Below, piece by piece: positions 19,272 to 30,445 of a stretch of 64,000 nt of DNA. Position 1 is the stretch's first letter; every line of letters starts with the position of its first letter. The notes below the pieces were generated by a model. It was not told the DNA's origin. It saw only the letters and a list, made by a program, of their open reading frames with translations, and did no database searches. Made by a program: the position numbers and the translations under genes. The stretch is from Megascapheus bottae. Taxonomy: Eukaryota; Chordata; Mammalia; Rodentia; Geomyidae. The DNA lies in the NCBI GenBank assembly GCA_024803745.1, contig JANJXV010000189.1:1006861-1070860 (forward strand), in the 5' to 3' direction.

Positions 19272-19385
19272 ATGGGAAGCTTTATTCAGGGACAGCAAGT
19301 AATTTTTTTGGAAACCAATATGTCATCTCCCGGATTTCTCCCCCATATTTTCTACGGACAGAGAATGACACTGCCTGGCTATATG
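19272..19385 (+). pseudogene. SEMA4D-like: SEMA4D-like pseudogene, fifth recognised exon
   Basis: 114 bases with acceptor CTCCTCTGCAG and donor GTAAAA. Joined in phase to the previous exon it encodes DGKLYSGTASNFFGNQYVIS, then FLRTENDTAWLY. The SEMA4D counterpart is DGELYSG...NFLGSEPIIS. The exon is open and ends one base into a codon, the phase needed by the exon at 20175. Confidence 0.9.
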
Positions 19386-20174
19386 GTAAAATGCTGTGAA
19401 TCTAACATGGTAGCTAAGCACCTGGTCATTTCACTTCCACTCAGGTTGACCCAGAAGGCCCCGTCATCTAGCAGCCAGTGGGGTGATAACAGCGTAAAAG
19501 CTAAGGGTCCCAGCTGGAATCCAGGGTGTCTTGTGCTCTGTTCACAGGCCTTTCATCTCCCAGCCTGTAAACATTTTGATGGTAAATGGAGAAATATGAC
19601 TTATCACATTGGGATGTGGCATCATTTTGGCCCACCCAGATAGGATCAGGATGACTTGAGCTCTGCAGACAGTTCACGTCTAGCTGACATTGGGGTATGA
19701 GTGAGAAGAGACCACCTACTGGCTGAGTACTCCTTGAGGGTGGCCAGGGGGACCATGGGGATTCCTATTGATCTAGGAATATCCTGATACATAGGGACAA
19801 CCAGCTTGTCTCATAGTGGGGAACCTACTTCTGGAAGCTGTGATGTAAGTTATATATTTAGAGCAGTATATGATCTGTCTGCCAGCTGAGATACTCCAAT
19901 AGGCTTCTGGGGTACTTCTGGGAACTGTCTTGGAGAGCCATCTCTCTAAGGCTGAGGAGGGTGAGACAGACATGGCCAGGTTTGGCACTGTCATCATTCG
20001 AGACTCTAAACTTTGTGTGTGACATGGCACAAACACTCTGGATACCTTGGCTGAGAAGCTCCCAGCACCTAAGGCTCCACTGTTTGACTGGGACATCCTT
20101 GGGAGGTGGCAGTGACACAGCTCTCAGTACAGGGATGGTCCAGTGTCTAAGACAGCCTGATCCCCTCTCTGCAG

Positions 20175-20327
20175 AGCCTAACTTCGTCTTTGCTGATGTG
20201 ATCCAAAAAAACTCCAGACAGTCTCAAGGGCAAGGATGACAAGACCTACTTCTTCTTCACGGAATTGTCTGCAGAATAAGAGTTTGTTTACAAGTTAAAG
20301 ATTCCCTATGTCGCCAGAGTATGCAAG
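20175..20327 (+). pseudogene. SEMA4D-like: SEMA4D-like pseudogene, sixth recognised exon (frameshift, stop, lost donor)
   Basis: The acceptor CTCTCTGCAG is intact and the exon opens EPNFVFADVI. A one-base change in an A-run near 20206-20212 shifts the frame. The restored frame continues with DDKTYFFFTELSAE, TAA at 20277-20279, and EFVYKLKIPYVARVCK. SEMA4D has VEYEFVF at the stop, so a Tyr codon became TAA. The donor reads ATGAGC where GTGAGC is expected, so splicing would also fail. Three independent lesions in one exon show that the locus is dead. Confidence 0.9.
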
Positions 20328-21770
20328 ATGAGCCCTTCCCTGTCCACCCTGGATATTTTTCCATGACAGCAGGTCTGGAAATCCCTCCTTTCCTGCTACA
20401 ACAGTCACTGTTGAGGGGCTAGGAAGATGCCAGAGTACAGTTCTTGGAGGACTGTCCAGGAGGACTCAGGAGCCCATTGGCAGGCAGAGCTCAACTAATT
20501 AGTTTGTAGTTTGCAACATTGTTCTCAGACTTTCCCCAAGCTATAGAAGTGGGTGGGGTTTTATTGAATCTCTTCTCCAGAATCTGTGGAGAAATCGAAA
20601 TCCAATTGTTTGGAGTTCTTTAAAAATCCTACAGCAAACCATGATCTAACAGCTGAAGGTTAAGAAGTAATAATTACACTGAAAGGTTTGTCAAGATCAA
20701 CCCTGAAGGATCAACAGAACACACATCAGCACTAGTTAAGGTTTTTTCATTCCCCCCACCCCCTGCCCCGCGCTACCCTTTGATGTGCTGATCATCCTGG
20801 GTCACTCCCCTCACAGAAGCAAAGATTCCCTGTGTGCATTACACAGCTGGCCATTTTAGTTGCAGAACTCACTGTAGGTGGGTCACCTGTATGTAAATCT
20901 CTCTCTGCCAAAAACTGTTGGCTGGGCTTGAGGGCTCATGAGCCCAGCTTGGTCCTTCTCTTCTTCTTTTTGTGTTGTGTAACATGTCTCCCCACACTCC
21001 AGCCAAATGAGGTGTGTTGTGCTGTCTTGTGAAAGTAACGCTAAATAATAGAACTACTTCATTTCTAGTTTCTGTCAAGAAACATACAGTTTCTCTGCAA
21101 AGGCTTTTGCACTGCTTCGAGTTATCCTGTCTGCTAGTCAATAAGCATCATGGTTTTTTTTTTTCCTATTAAATGTAGTATATGTTGTGTAAAAAGAATA
21201 AAGCATTCCATATCAATCTGGCTGCTCACTTACTGTACCCCAAGTGGTAAATGGGTGTTTGAGTACTTCTTGGATGTGCTCTGACCTGGTCCTCACAGCA
21301 TTTGCTGTGACAGATAAGCTCTGTCTCTCTGGATGTCTTGCACTGACATTGTCCTCTTTCTTCTATGTAAATTGCATTCAATAAAATGTGTTATTTGATG
21401 CTCCTGCGCTCTAGTTTCTATATATCAGGAAGCTTGAACAAAAACAAAAACAATAACAAAAAAGCCCATCTTGCCATTATTTCTTATGCTACTTGGAATT
21501 GTATGGTTTTTCTGGCAATGCCTGACTTGCTTTTTATCTCATGAGATAGCTATCATATGATTTTTTTTTAGTTTTTTCACTGCTAGATACTTTTCTTATT
21601 ATGTCTCAAATGCATGATTTTATCTTGTAGATGTCCTCCAAAATTGTGTTCTTATATTATGGACAAGTCATCTCAGGTTTCCATTGTCAGTCTTTTTTGG
21701 AGACATTCTGCGCTACACCTGACCTCTCTCCAATGGGCTAGCATGGTAACTACTCATTTTTCTTTCACAG
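20328..21770. other. Gap where central semaphorin exons are missing
   Basis: In SEMA4D several exons of the propeller (from after ARVCK to before CIDSEA) should lie here. I saw no match, so they were deleted or have decayed beyond recognition. No SINE or LINE-1 was recognised either. Confidence 0.45.
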
Positions 21771-21991
21771 TGCATTGACAGTGAGGCACACGAAACCAAA
21801 TACAACAGCTCTTTGAATTTACAAGCAATATCCTGAAGTTCATCAGAGACCACCCTTTAATGGATGATGCAGTAACACCAATAAAAACAAACCTCAATTC
21901 ATCAAAAAAGACATAAAGTACACCCAGATTGTGGTAGACAGGACCCAGGCTCTGGATAGGAAATTCTACGACATCACGTTTATCAGCACAG
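21771..21991 (+). pseudogene. SEMA4D-like: SEMA4D-like pseudogene, seventh recognised exon (frameshifted)
   Basis: Acceptor TTCTTTCACAG and donor GTAGGT are present. The exon starts CIDSEAHETKYNSSLNL and shifts frame shortly after. It continues in a second frame with FIRDHPLMDDAVTPI, and in a third with KYTQIVVDRTQALD and FYDITFIST. These correspond in order to the SEMA4D segments FVKDHPLMDDSVTPI and YTQIVVDRTQALD. At least two indels are needed to explain it. Confidence 0.9.
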
Positions 21992-22239
21992 GTAGGTGTT
22001 GAGGTCTTCAGGCACAGTTCCTCAATGAGAAAAGGAAAGCTCACCTCAAATCCTTTGTAGGTAGACTTGGCTTCTCTCTTGGTGTACAGCTTTTGGTTTG
22101 TGACAGGATGGATGGATTTTTTGCTTTCTACGCTTGGAATTCCAAGTCTCTGTAACCATCAGGTTAGGTGGGGCACTTAAAAAACTTTTAAGTTCCTGGC
22201 CTGTATGTTCTAAGATACTGTAAAAAAAAAATACCTCTT

Positions 22240-22765
22240 GCCTTACCAGCACAGATTACATGCATTTATCAAGTTTGCATTTCTTAAAGTGCAGATGGTA
22301 GGCCTCCCTCATCACTATGTTCTAGAACCAGCATTTCTGAATAAACACAGTAGACTACAGCTATGGCAACTGCTAGAATACTAAGCTCATGCCTGAAGCA
22401 CTCTAGCTGTGTGCCCTGCTCTCTACAGCCTGGAGTCCCTTTTAAGAGGAATTTGCATTAGAGCCAGTGAAATCCAGAGACCACATCACATACAATCTAC
22501 CTTCCAATGTCACAGAGTTGACATTGTTGATGAACAATGGTGGGATAACAGTAAGACACGAGAAAATTGAAATAACAAGTTAACTGGAGTTTCTAACTGG
22601 TTATGTGCCAAGGGCTTTCTTTTTAAGCAATGTTGTCCCTTTAGTCTCAGCACCCTTACTGGGTAAGTGATTTGAGGATACAGAAGGGAGAGTTTGGCTT
22701 CTGAGGTCAGTGTTCTTGGTTTGTCCTCTGAGCTGCCTCGCTGACCTGCAGTTTTGACCTTGCAG
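22240..22765. other. Intronic sequence
   Basis: Lies between two semaphorin exons. No repeat or other gene was recognised. Confidence 0.4.
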
Positions 22766-22881
22766 ACAGGGGCACCCTACACAAAGCTGTGAACCTCAAG
22801 GATGATGTGTACCTGATTGAGGAGACCCAGCTTTTCCAGAACTCTGAGCCAGTCCAAACTCTGCTGTTATCTTCAAAGAAG
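22766..22881 (+). pseudogene. SEMA4D-like: SEMA4D-like pseudogene, eighth recognised exon
   Basis: 116 bases with acceptor GACCTTGCAG and donor GTAAAG, entering in the phase left by the exon ending at 21991. The frame gives DRGTLHKAVNL and LIEETQLFQNSEPVQTLLLS, then SKK. It aligns closely with SEMA4D around IIEETQLFQDFEPVQTLLLS. No lesion was seen. No later SEMA4D exon (PSI, Ig, transmembrane) was found downstream, so the relic seems to stop here. Confidence 0.9.
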
Positions 22882-24395
22882 GTAAAGGGGTTCAGGCAAA
22901 AGGATTAGGTGGCCCTCTTCCTTGGAAAATTTGCATGTCTGTGATGTTAGCCTGGCCAGCCTGGGTTGGTTGATAAGGGATCAGATGAGGGACCTGCTTG
23001 GCCCCTGTGAGCTGGCCTTTGGAGCAGCACATAAAGCCTTCTCAGGAAAATGGGATCTGACATTTGGAAAAGAGGCAGATGGAAATGGAGAGTTAGTACT
23101 TCACTGAGACCTTACGGTAAGTGTGTGAGACTGCAGAGTGTGTAGGTGAAATGTCATGCTTTGCAGGGACTCATCCATGCACTAGTTGATAAGCAAAATG
23201 ACCACACCATGGCACAGAGAGTTCTAATTCTCACCTTTTGAGTAACAAGGATTACAAGCATGAGACACAGATACATAGTTAGTCATAGCTATTCTCAATT
23301 TTTAAGGTGAAACAAATGCATCCATGTTGCTGCATGTGCCTTTGGGAGCCTTCTCTCGGACTATGTTCATTAGATGCAACCAACAGACCTAATTTTTTGC
23401 AATCTGGGAACTCTTCTAGTGTCATTTGGGTTTCTGGGGTTAACCTGGAGTCAGTGACAGGACAAGCCAGTGTCCTAGAAGTTGGAAGAGTCTGAGAAGT
23501 GCGTGGCTCTGGTTTCACACTGGAGTATGGCAGCTAATTTCTTCCTCACAGACAGAAGAGCCAATACTGACATTCCCTATTGATTTGGTTTACCAGCCTT
23601 TTGTTCATTTTTACACAGTCTTAATGGAGGACTTATTGCTGGACCGAGGCTCTAATGACACATGCCCTGTCTGCAAGTGTTCACATTCTGACACAAAGTA
23701 TGGGACTGGCCAAATAGCACAGCCTAGGGGTTAGGAGGGCAAGCTTGAAGATTTGGTCAGAGGCTACTTTCTCAAGCCAATGAGTAGTCCAACAGCTTGC
23801 ACCCCAAGGAGAAAAGGTCACAAGGGAATTCTCTGCAAGCCATTAGGCAGGCAGGTGGGGGTATATAAATTCACTAGAGTGCACTCTGTCTTCAGTTGTT
23901 GGCTTTTCTGTTCTGCGCAGCTGGATTTGTCAAACAGAACTGTCACCTCTTAAGAATAGGAAGAAAGGAGTCCCTGAGTACAAGCTGAGCAGCTCTAATC
24001 TAAAACCTCCACATGAAATGTTTTTAGTTCCAATTGATACAACGATGAACAACTCCACACCACAAATTTACCTTCAGGTTTTTATACCAGATACATTTAA
24101 AACATGATTTTATTCCATGTTTAGATGCCCATACCTCCCCAAGATGTAGCTCATTATGTATATGGAAACATTCCAAAATCTAAACAAGCTTAAAATCCAA
24201 CCACTTCTGGTCCCAAAAATCTACATAAGACATTCAACCCATAATTAGTTCTGATACTGTCCACCTTTCCCTAGGGTCTCATTGTCTGAAGATAAGGTGC
24301 TCTGACCAAAGCAAGCAGGTTTGGATTCAGCCCAGACTGCCCCAGGCCCACCTCTCCACTCTGAACAGACAGAAGTCTTAGGTTATTAGAAGTAG
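22882..24395. other. Non-coding sequence after the last semaphorin exon
   Basis: A short degraded B1-like piece lies near 23225-23275 (AACAAGGATTACAAGCATGA). Otherwise nothing is recognised. I searched for PSI-domain and immunoglobulin exons of SEMA4D and found none. Confidence 0.4.
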
Positions 24396-25410
24396 AAAAG
24401 CAGTATGGAGGTTCCTCAAAAGATTAAACATAGAGTTCCCCTATGAACCAGCAATCCCACTCCTGGGCATTTACCCAAATGACCATAAACAAGGCCACAC
24501 TAAAGCTACCAGCACAACCATATTTATTGCAGCATTATTTACCATAGCCAAGAGACAGAATTGACCCAGATGCCCCTCAGTAGATGAATGTATCAAAAAA
24601 TGTGGCATATATACACAAAGGAATTCTTTGCTTCTATCAGAAAGAATGATGTTGCCCCATTTGTAAGGAAGTGGAAAGACCTGGAAAAAAATTATATTAA
24701 GTTGAACTAAACCAGACCCAAATAAACATAGGCTGTATGGTTTTCTCCATTTGTAATAACTAGACTATTTCTAGGATATTCTTGGCAGAGGATCACAATT
24801 AACAGCTGTGTGCTTATGAGCATATAAAATGATGCTTATCAAGAAATGGAAACAAGATTTTTCTGCTTTTATTTTTTTTGCCAGTCGTGGGGCTTGAACT
24901 CAGGGCCTGAACACTGTTCTTGAGTTTCTCAAGGCTAGCACTCTACCCTTGAGCAACAGCACCACTTTTGACTTTTTCAGTGTATGTGGTACCAAGTAAT
25001 TGAACCCAGGGCTTCGTGCTAAGTAAGTACACTACCACTAGACTACACTTCCAGCCCCCAAGGGGTTTTTATGGTATACTGTTTGCAGTTGTTTCTTTTT
25101 TTAATCTCCTCTGGTTTATTCCCTGTTGGCACTTTTTAAAAAATTTTCTGTATACTTTGTCTTGTGTATACATTTATCTGATTTGAGGGAATGAAGGGGG
25201 AATCACAGAAACAGTGGGAAAATGGTGAATCAATGCAACAGTGATACTCACTGGGCACTATGTTGGAAATGAACTTTACAACTTTAGGTAGAAGGGGAGT
25301 TGGGAGGGTGGGAGAAAATGGGGGAGGGGTAGCACTGTTCAAAAAGAAATACACGCATTACCTTAATTATGTACATTGCTTTTACAATAACAAAAATAAA
25401 ATAAAAGAAA
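24396..25410 (+). mobile_element. LINE-1 3' fragment split by a SINE
   Basis: Plus-strand end of ORF2 with recognisable reading (CCCCTATGAACCAGCAATCC, ATTGCAGCATTATTTACC). A minus-strand SINE follows at about 24868-25068, then the 3' UTR from 25069 to the A-rich end near 25410. ORF2 remnants contain stops. Confidence 0.85.
24868..25068 (-). mobile_element. ID-like dimeric SINE inserted in LINE-1
   Basis: Reverse-complement dimer: TTTTTTTTGCCAGTCGTGGG, CTCAAGGCTAGCACTCTACC, then ACTTCCAGCCCC. Confidence 0.88.
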
Positions 25411-25748
25411 GAAAAGAAATGTAACATTTGCACTGTTTGCAAGCCTCATAGCAACTACTAACAGAAACACTTAGCCTGAGGATATAGCTACCAGGTGCAT
25501 GGCTGCCCGAGGTTCATCCCAGCAGGACTGATGTGTTTCTCAAGGAATGTTGGGTAAAAAGTAGGATTTCTGCTGCCTGGAACCTTCTGGTTTTGTTGTT
25601 TTCCAGGGCTGCTAGCCAACTGCTGCTAGCTTAGCTGGCTACCATCTTGTGTTATGATCACACATATCTTTATCTTCATTGTCCTAAAGTTCTATCTTCC
25701 ACTAGGAGGTGCGATTCGTATAGCATCTGTTTTTAAAAATAGTTGAAC

Positions 25749-26045
25749 AGGTGACTACAGTCTCCACTCTGGCTGATACTGTTTGCTCTTCTCTTCAACA
25801 TGACACACTAACCATCTGATTTTTTTTAAAAATGTGCAGGTTAATAAGTATGGGTACCTATCACATAGCAATTTCGACTCAATCACTTCACTTCAGTATC
25901 ATTGGTTTTCTTTGCAGCCCTCTCTACATGTTTTGTGCATTTGCAAGCTTTTCTCTGAGACCATGCAAACGGTGTAGGTGTTCCTAGACTTGGAAGGATA
26001 AAATTAAAATTCCAAGCTCCTGAGGAGCATCATAGGCATTTCAGA
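25749..26045 (+). repeat. 297-bp direct repeat, copy 1
   Basis: From AGGTGACTACAGTCTCC to GGCATTTCAGA. The same 297 bases recur at 52473-52769 with only a handful of differences (for example GTGACTACAG versus GTAACTACAG and GTAGGTGTT versus GTAGGCGTT). Flanks are unrelated. It may be a dispersed repeat of a family I do not recognise or a small segmental duplication. Confidence 0.93.
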
Positions 26046-26261
26046 TACAGAATCATGACTGGAAAAAAAAAAGAAAAGAAAAGGAAAAAGAAAATGAATT
26101 GATCTGTTTTTTTAAACCAATTGAAAAGTTAATTTGAATAAAGTTAGTGTCAATTCAAATAAAATTGATTAAACATATTGATTAAATAAAGTCAGTTTAA
26201 ATTAGAATACAGAATTTAAATAAAATTGCTTTAAATATAATTAATTGGTTAATTAATGCTA

Positions 26262-26478
26262 TTTTATTTTAGTTTTGAATGCTGGTCCTAGAGTTTGAAC
26301 TCAGGACCTGGGCTCTGTCACTGAGCTTTTTTGCTCAAGGGTAGCACTCTACCACTTGAGTCACAGCTACACATTCCATTTTTTTTGGAAGTTAATGGGA
26401 GATCAGAGTACTGTGATCCTCAGATCTCAGCCTCCTGGATAAGTAGATTACATGAGTGAGCCAGCAACATCTGGTTAC
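26262..26478 (-). mobile_element. B1-ID composite SINE, minus strand
   Basis: TTTGAACTCAGGACCTGGGC, CACTCTACCACTTGAGTCAC, then GATCTCAGCCTCCTGGATAA in order, the reverse complement of the composite. Confidence 0.85.
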
Positions 26479-26842
26479 AACCTATAAAACTGAACAAAGG
26501 AAATTTCCAAGAGGGCTACTCCCTTCAAAGAGGCATTTCAGTTTGCCAAGAGCACTGGTTTTAAATCCCAGTAGCAATGGAAGGAAATGTGTCTAGGCAC
26601 TCACTTGTTTTCACCCCCGGAAGCACCTGCAAAAGGTTTGGTGTCCTGGCCAAAGTTACTGTCCTGTCACTGAGGCCACACTGGCGCTGGGTCTTTCCTT
26701 AAGGAGGAGGAGACAAGGAATTCAGAAGGTGGTTGATCTGATCAGTTTTATTCAGCTGCACAGCATCTCCATGTTTCTGATTGCTGTCTACATCTTTTGT
26801 CAGCAGAGCCCCCAGGAGCTGACACAGACACACAATTGGCAG

Positions 26843-27037
26843 CAGCGCGTGGCTTCACTGGCTGCCTCTCAGCTGTGACCTTTGGTGGTGCTACTGCACT
26901 GAAGGCAGCTCTGCGCCCAGGAGGAGCCACCCAAGTCACCATCCTTGGCTCAGTAATTGCTACCACCAGCTGCATGGAGGGAGTGAGGCCAGGCTCCCCA
27001 GTGTGGGAACTGACGCCCAGCCACCCAGGAGGTGCAG
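26843..27037 (+). pseudogene. CNTNAP-like: CNTNAP-like pseudogene, penultimate exon (laminin G end)
   Basis: The frame reads RGFTGCLSAVTFGGATALKA, then ALRPGG and VIATTSC. It matches the end of the last laminin-G domain in contactin-associated proteins (Caspr family), where GFxGCLSxVxFxxxAPLKAALR is diagnostic. These are single-pass axonal and synaptic adhesion proteins of the neurexin superfamily. An AG acceptor lies at 26841-26842 or three bases later, and GT donors at 27032 or 27038. Neither donor gives the phase expected by the exon at 29012, so the boundary is uncertain or altered. No earlier CNTNAP exon was found, so this is a 3' remnant. CNTNAP3 or CNTNAP5 are the likeliest relatives. 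Confidence 0.75.
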
Positions 27038-27084
27038 GTGTGTGGTCCTCAGCTGTTCATTATCTGGTCTCTTCCCCTTAATCC

Positions 27085-27290
27085 TCACTACTTAGGAGAC
27101 TTAGATCTGAGGATCACAGTTCAAAGCTAGCCTGGGCAGGAAAATCTGTGAAAACTGGAAATGAAACTTTGGTTCAAAGTGATAGAACCACTAGTGTTGA
27201 GCAAAAGAGCTCAGGGACAGCATCGAGCCCTGGGTTCAAGCCCTAAAAGTGGCTCATCATCATCATCATCATCAACAACAAAAAATTTAA
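27085..27290 (+). mobile_element. B1-ID composite SINE with (CAT)n tail
   Basis: AGGAGACTTAGATCTGAGGA, TTCAAAGCTAGCCTGGGCAG, an ID-like tail, then CATCATCATCATCATCATC. Confidence 0.82.
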
Positions 27291-28294
27291 GTGTGTTCTC
27301 AAATCCTGTCTACTTAATTTTTTTTAGTAGAAGTGTTCATTATAATGCAAAATGAATTTAAACTTCTTTGTTAAATAACAACATTGTACAACTATGAAAC
27401 AATAATAATGAACTCCTACCAACCATAAAGTACCACTTTCTCTAGAAAATAGAATTGTATAGCTGATACCTTCATATCACAGAGATCAGAGTTCATAGTC
27501 AAACTGATTATGGCCCAAAAAGTCTGGTCTTTGAATTATGAGCTCATGGTGAATACTAGTAGCCAGATTTCAAAGGAAAAGAGTCACACCAGTGGGTCCC
27601 CTGAGGAATCTTACTTGGCTCCTCACAGAGAGACAAGTAGAATTCAGAACCTCTAAGGACAACCATCTCTCCAGTTCTTTTGTGTCTGCCTTTGATCCTG
27701 GCTACTTGCTGGGTAGAGTATATTGACTTTCAGTGTGGTGCTCGTATAGAAAAACTCACCAAATCTACATCTACATGTAAAGTATTCAGTCTATATAAAG
27801 AATGATCTCAACAGATACATTTCTCTGAATGCTGTATTTTTCTTGCAAAGGGAAACATAGCAGAAGGTGGAGGTAAACTAAAAAAAAAAGAAATAAAGCC
27901 TGGCAAACCAGAGCTCTTAGGGAGCACAGTGGATGAGTAAAGAGGTCAGACAGACTGAAAGACAGGCTTGAGAACCTGTCAGAAACACATTCATGGTGAG
28001 ATTATGGAATGCATCAGGCTCCCATTCAAGTCATCTCAGACTTTCTGGAGTGAATATTCAATTTTTTAGGACCTCATTGAACTGCACAAAAGCAACAAAC
28101 AAAACAATAAAGTGATCCAGAGTTAAAAGCATCCAGTCGCATTTATGAATGTTAGATATACTGCTGGGCTGCTGTAATGTCGACAATAATTGTCATCAAA
28201 TAACTTGATTAACATTAGGTTATTTACCAGTGTTCTCACTTAGATTTAATAGTTTTAAAGCAAAGCCCTTAGAACTACATATAAAAGTAGCTGA
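27291..28294. other. Non-coding sequence between CNTNAP-like exons
   Basis: Intron-like, no exon or repeat recognised. Confidence 0.4.
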
Positions 28295-28540
28295 AGCAAG
28301 CCAGTAGTGGTGGCTCCTGCTTATAATCCGAGTTACCTAGCAGGTAAAGATGAGGAAGACAACAGTTGAAGTCTAGCTTGAGCAAAACTGTGACACTCCA
28401 TTTCAGCGAATAAGAAGTTGAGTTTGGGGTTTGAAATTCCAAATATGTAGGAAGTATAAATAGGAAACTCATGGTCTAGGCCAGCCTAGACAAAAAGAGA
28501 CACTTTATTAAATAATAATAATAATAGCTATAATAAAAAG
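28295..28540 (+). mobile_element. Degraded B1-like SINE with A/T-rich tail
   Basis: GCCAGTAGTGGTGGCTCCTG, then ATAATCCGAGTTACCTAGCA, are diverged B1 head motifs. A simple AATAATAATAAT tail follows near 28512. Confidence 0.5.
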
Positions 28541-29011
28541 GGTTGGGAGTATGACTCCATAGTCCAAGCTCCAACCCATAATATGTTATTAAGTACAGCT
28601 ATCACTAAGTATAATTACTCACCTCTGTCCTATAAAAGCGTAGAAAAAGGCATGACCCCAGAGGGCAGCTACTCCGAACTATCTGTGGGCCTCATCTACA
28701 TCACCTGATTTCAGTCAGCATCAAAGTAAAACTTGGTTAAAGTGTTTTATACAACAACCTTGGACTTCTCTGACAGAATTGCATACTCCTAACGAGACCT
28801 ACTGGTTATTAGTGTAAAGTGGGGCATGACTACAAATTTATGTTATGGTTTTGCTTTCAATGTGAAGTCATTAGCTGAAATTCAATTCCATCTGAAGGGA
28901 TAGCTATAGATTTAGAAGTGAACGATACTATGATGCATGTAGACACTTCTGGTTGGGTCCAAGTTCTTAGTTCATTTCTGACAGTATCTCCTGTTTTTTT
29001 CTCTCACCAAG

Positions 29012-29201
29012 TGCAATAATAGTTGTTGCATTTCTCTTGATTGGACTTGCTGCAGTAGCTGTGCATATTTATCAACAACGCTGGCTACACCACAAGAACA
29101 AGGCTGATATTGAAAAAGCTGGAGCTAATGTTGAACTCTCTTTAAAAAGTGAACTCCATGTGCCTAACATAGTCAATGAGAATTAGAAGTCTGTCTTCTA
29201 A
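29012..29201 (+). pseudogene. CNTNAP-like: CNTNAP-like pseudogene, terminal exon (transmembrane and tail)
   Basis: After the pyrimidine-rich stretch TTTTTTTCTCTCACCAAG the frame encodes a transmembrane segment (AIIVVAFLLIGLAAVAVHIY), then QQRW and a short cytoplasmic tail with LKSELHVPNIVNEN. CNTNAP3/5-type proteins end similarly (IYQQ..., LKSELNIQN..VNENQKEYFF). Here the Gln codon after NEN is TAG (29184-29186), and the same frame then reaches TAA at 29199-29201. The protein would lose only the last few residues, including the C-terminal hydrophobic motif. Acceptor and exon are otherwise intact. With only two exons left the locus is a relic. The family call is good; the exact paralogue is a recollection-based guess. 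Confidence 0.72.
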
Positions 29202-29582
29202 TTGACAGCTAAGATTTATCCATCACTGTGGCTTTCTTTCCAAGCCTGGGACTTTCTTAGCAAGCTAGAGACTTTCTTACCAGGCCAGGGATTCTGAGGA
29301 GATGAATTTATAGGCCTGGTCCTTGGGGTCCAGGCTGTAGGGCACAGAACTATCAACTTACCCATATCCATCATCAGACAAAGTGCTGCAAGGCTTTGCC
29401 CAGGTCCCCTTCATAATCTGTTGTGTAGCAGAGACCTAAGTGTGGTAACCAATCACAACTGGACATTTTTCAACTCTTCTTGACCTGTTCTAAAATTGGA
29501 ATGTAATTTGTTTAATGACTGTGGATTTCAAATAAGCACATGATTTGAGCACATGATTTCCATTATAAATGTCTCACAGAGC
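29202..29582. other. Non-coding sequence 3' of the CNTNAP-like exon
   Basis: Possibly its former 3' UTR. No polyadenylation cluster or repeat stands out. Confidence 0.35.
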
Positions 29583-29704
29583 TGGGTGTCCTGTGGATCA
29601 GACCTTTAATTCTAGATACTCAGGGAACTGAGATCTGAGGATCAAGGTTTGAAGCCAGCCAGGACAATTGAAATTCTCTGAGACTCATTTCCAATAAACC
29701 AACC

Positions 29705-29753
<49 letters not shown>
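29583..29753 (+). mobile_element. B1 monomer with (CA)n tail
   Basis: B1-like motifs (ACTGAGATCTGAGGATCAAG, TTTGAAGCCAGCCAGGAC) run into a CA microsatellite of about 25 units at 29703-29753. Confidence 0.8.
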
Positions 29754-29755
<2 letters not shown>

Positions 29756-29978
29756 AATGTCTTACAGAAGCTTGTAAAAACCAAAGTTGGACCCCAGTGT
29801 TTTTGTGTTATTTTGACACTTACCTGTACCTTTATAGATCCTGGGCTGACATTTGCTAAACTGGAAATTGTTCTAAGCCAATCATGGTTTGGTCACCTTT
29901 TTGTAAACCAGAGCCCAGTAACAAAAGTACATTTGATCACAGAAAATACAAAGCACATTTTCAAAAACCTTTGGTAGG

Positions 29979-30170
29979 GCTGGTTTGGCCTAATTGTAGA
30001 GTGCTTGCCTATCATGCACGAAGACCTGGGATCGATTCCTCACTACCACATACAGAGACAAAGTCAGAAATGGTGCTGTGTCTCAAGTGATAGAACTCTA
30101 ACCTTGAGAAAGCCCAAGGACAATGCTCACGCCCTGAGTTCAAGCCCCAAGACTGGCAAAAAAAATTTTT
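29979..30170 (+). mobile_element. ID-like dimeric SINE
   Basis: A dimer from GGGCTGGTTTGGCCTAATTG to GACTGGCAAAAAAAA, moderately diverged. Confidence 0.88.
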
Positions 30171-30261
30171 GTATAATTTGTGATGTGTCTTTTTAAAGTC
30201 AGCAAAGTATATATTTTAGCAATGAAATAATTATTGAATACCAGCTATGACGTTTTACTTG

Positions 30262-30445
30262 TTTTTTATTTTGCTAGTTCGTGGGCAAATAAAAACTCTA
30301 TTCTTGGGCTTTCTCAAGGCTAGAGTTCTACCACTTGAGGCACAGCACCACTTTTGGCTTTTTCTTTGTATGTGGTAACTGAGGAATTGACCCTTTGTGG
30401 ATGCTAGCAGACACTCTATCACTAGGCCAAACTCCCGGCACCTGA
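30262..30445 (-). mobile_element. ID-like dimeric SINE, minus strand
   Basis: TCTCAAGGCTAGAGTTCTAC, then CACTAGGCCAAACTCCCGGC, with a T-rich start. Confidence 0.85.

Noticed and set aside
29703..29753. Regular short repeats considered as a CRISPR-like array
   Set aside because: Simple dinucleotide microsatellite in a eukaryotic genome. No repeat-spacer structure anywhere in the window.
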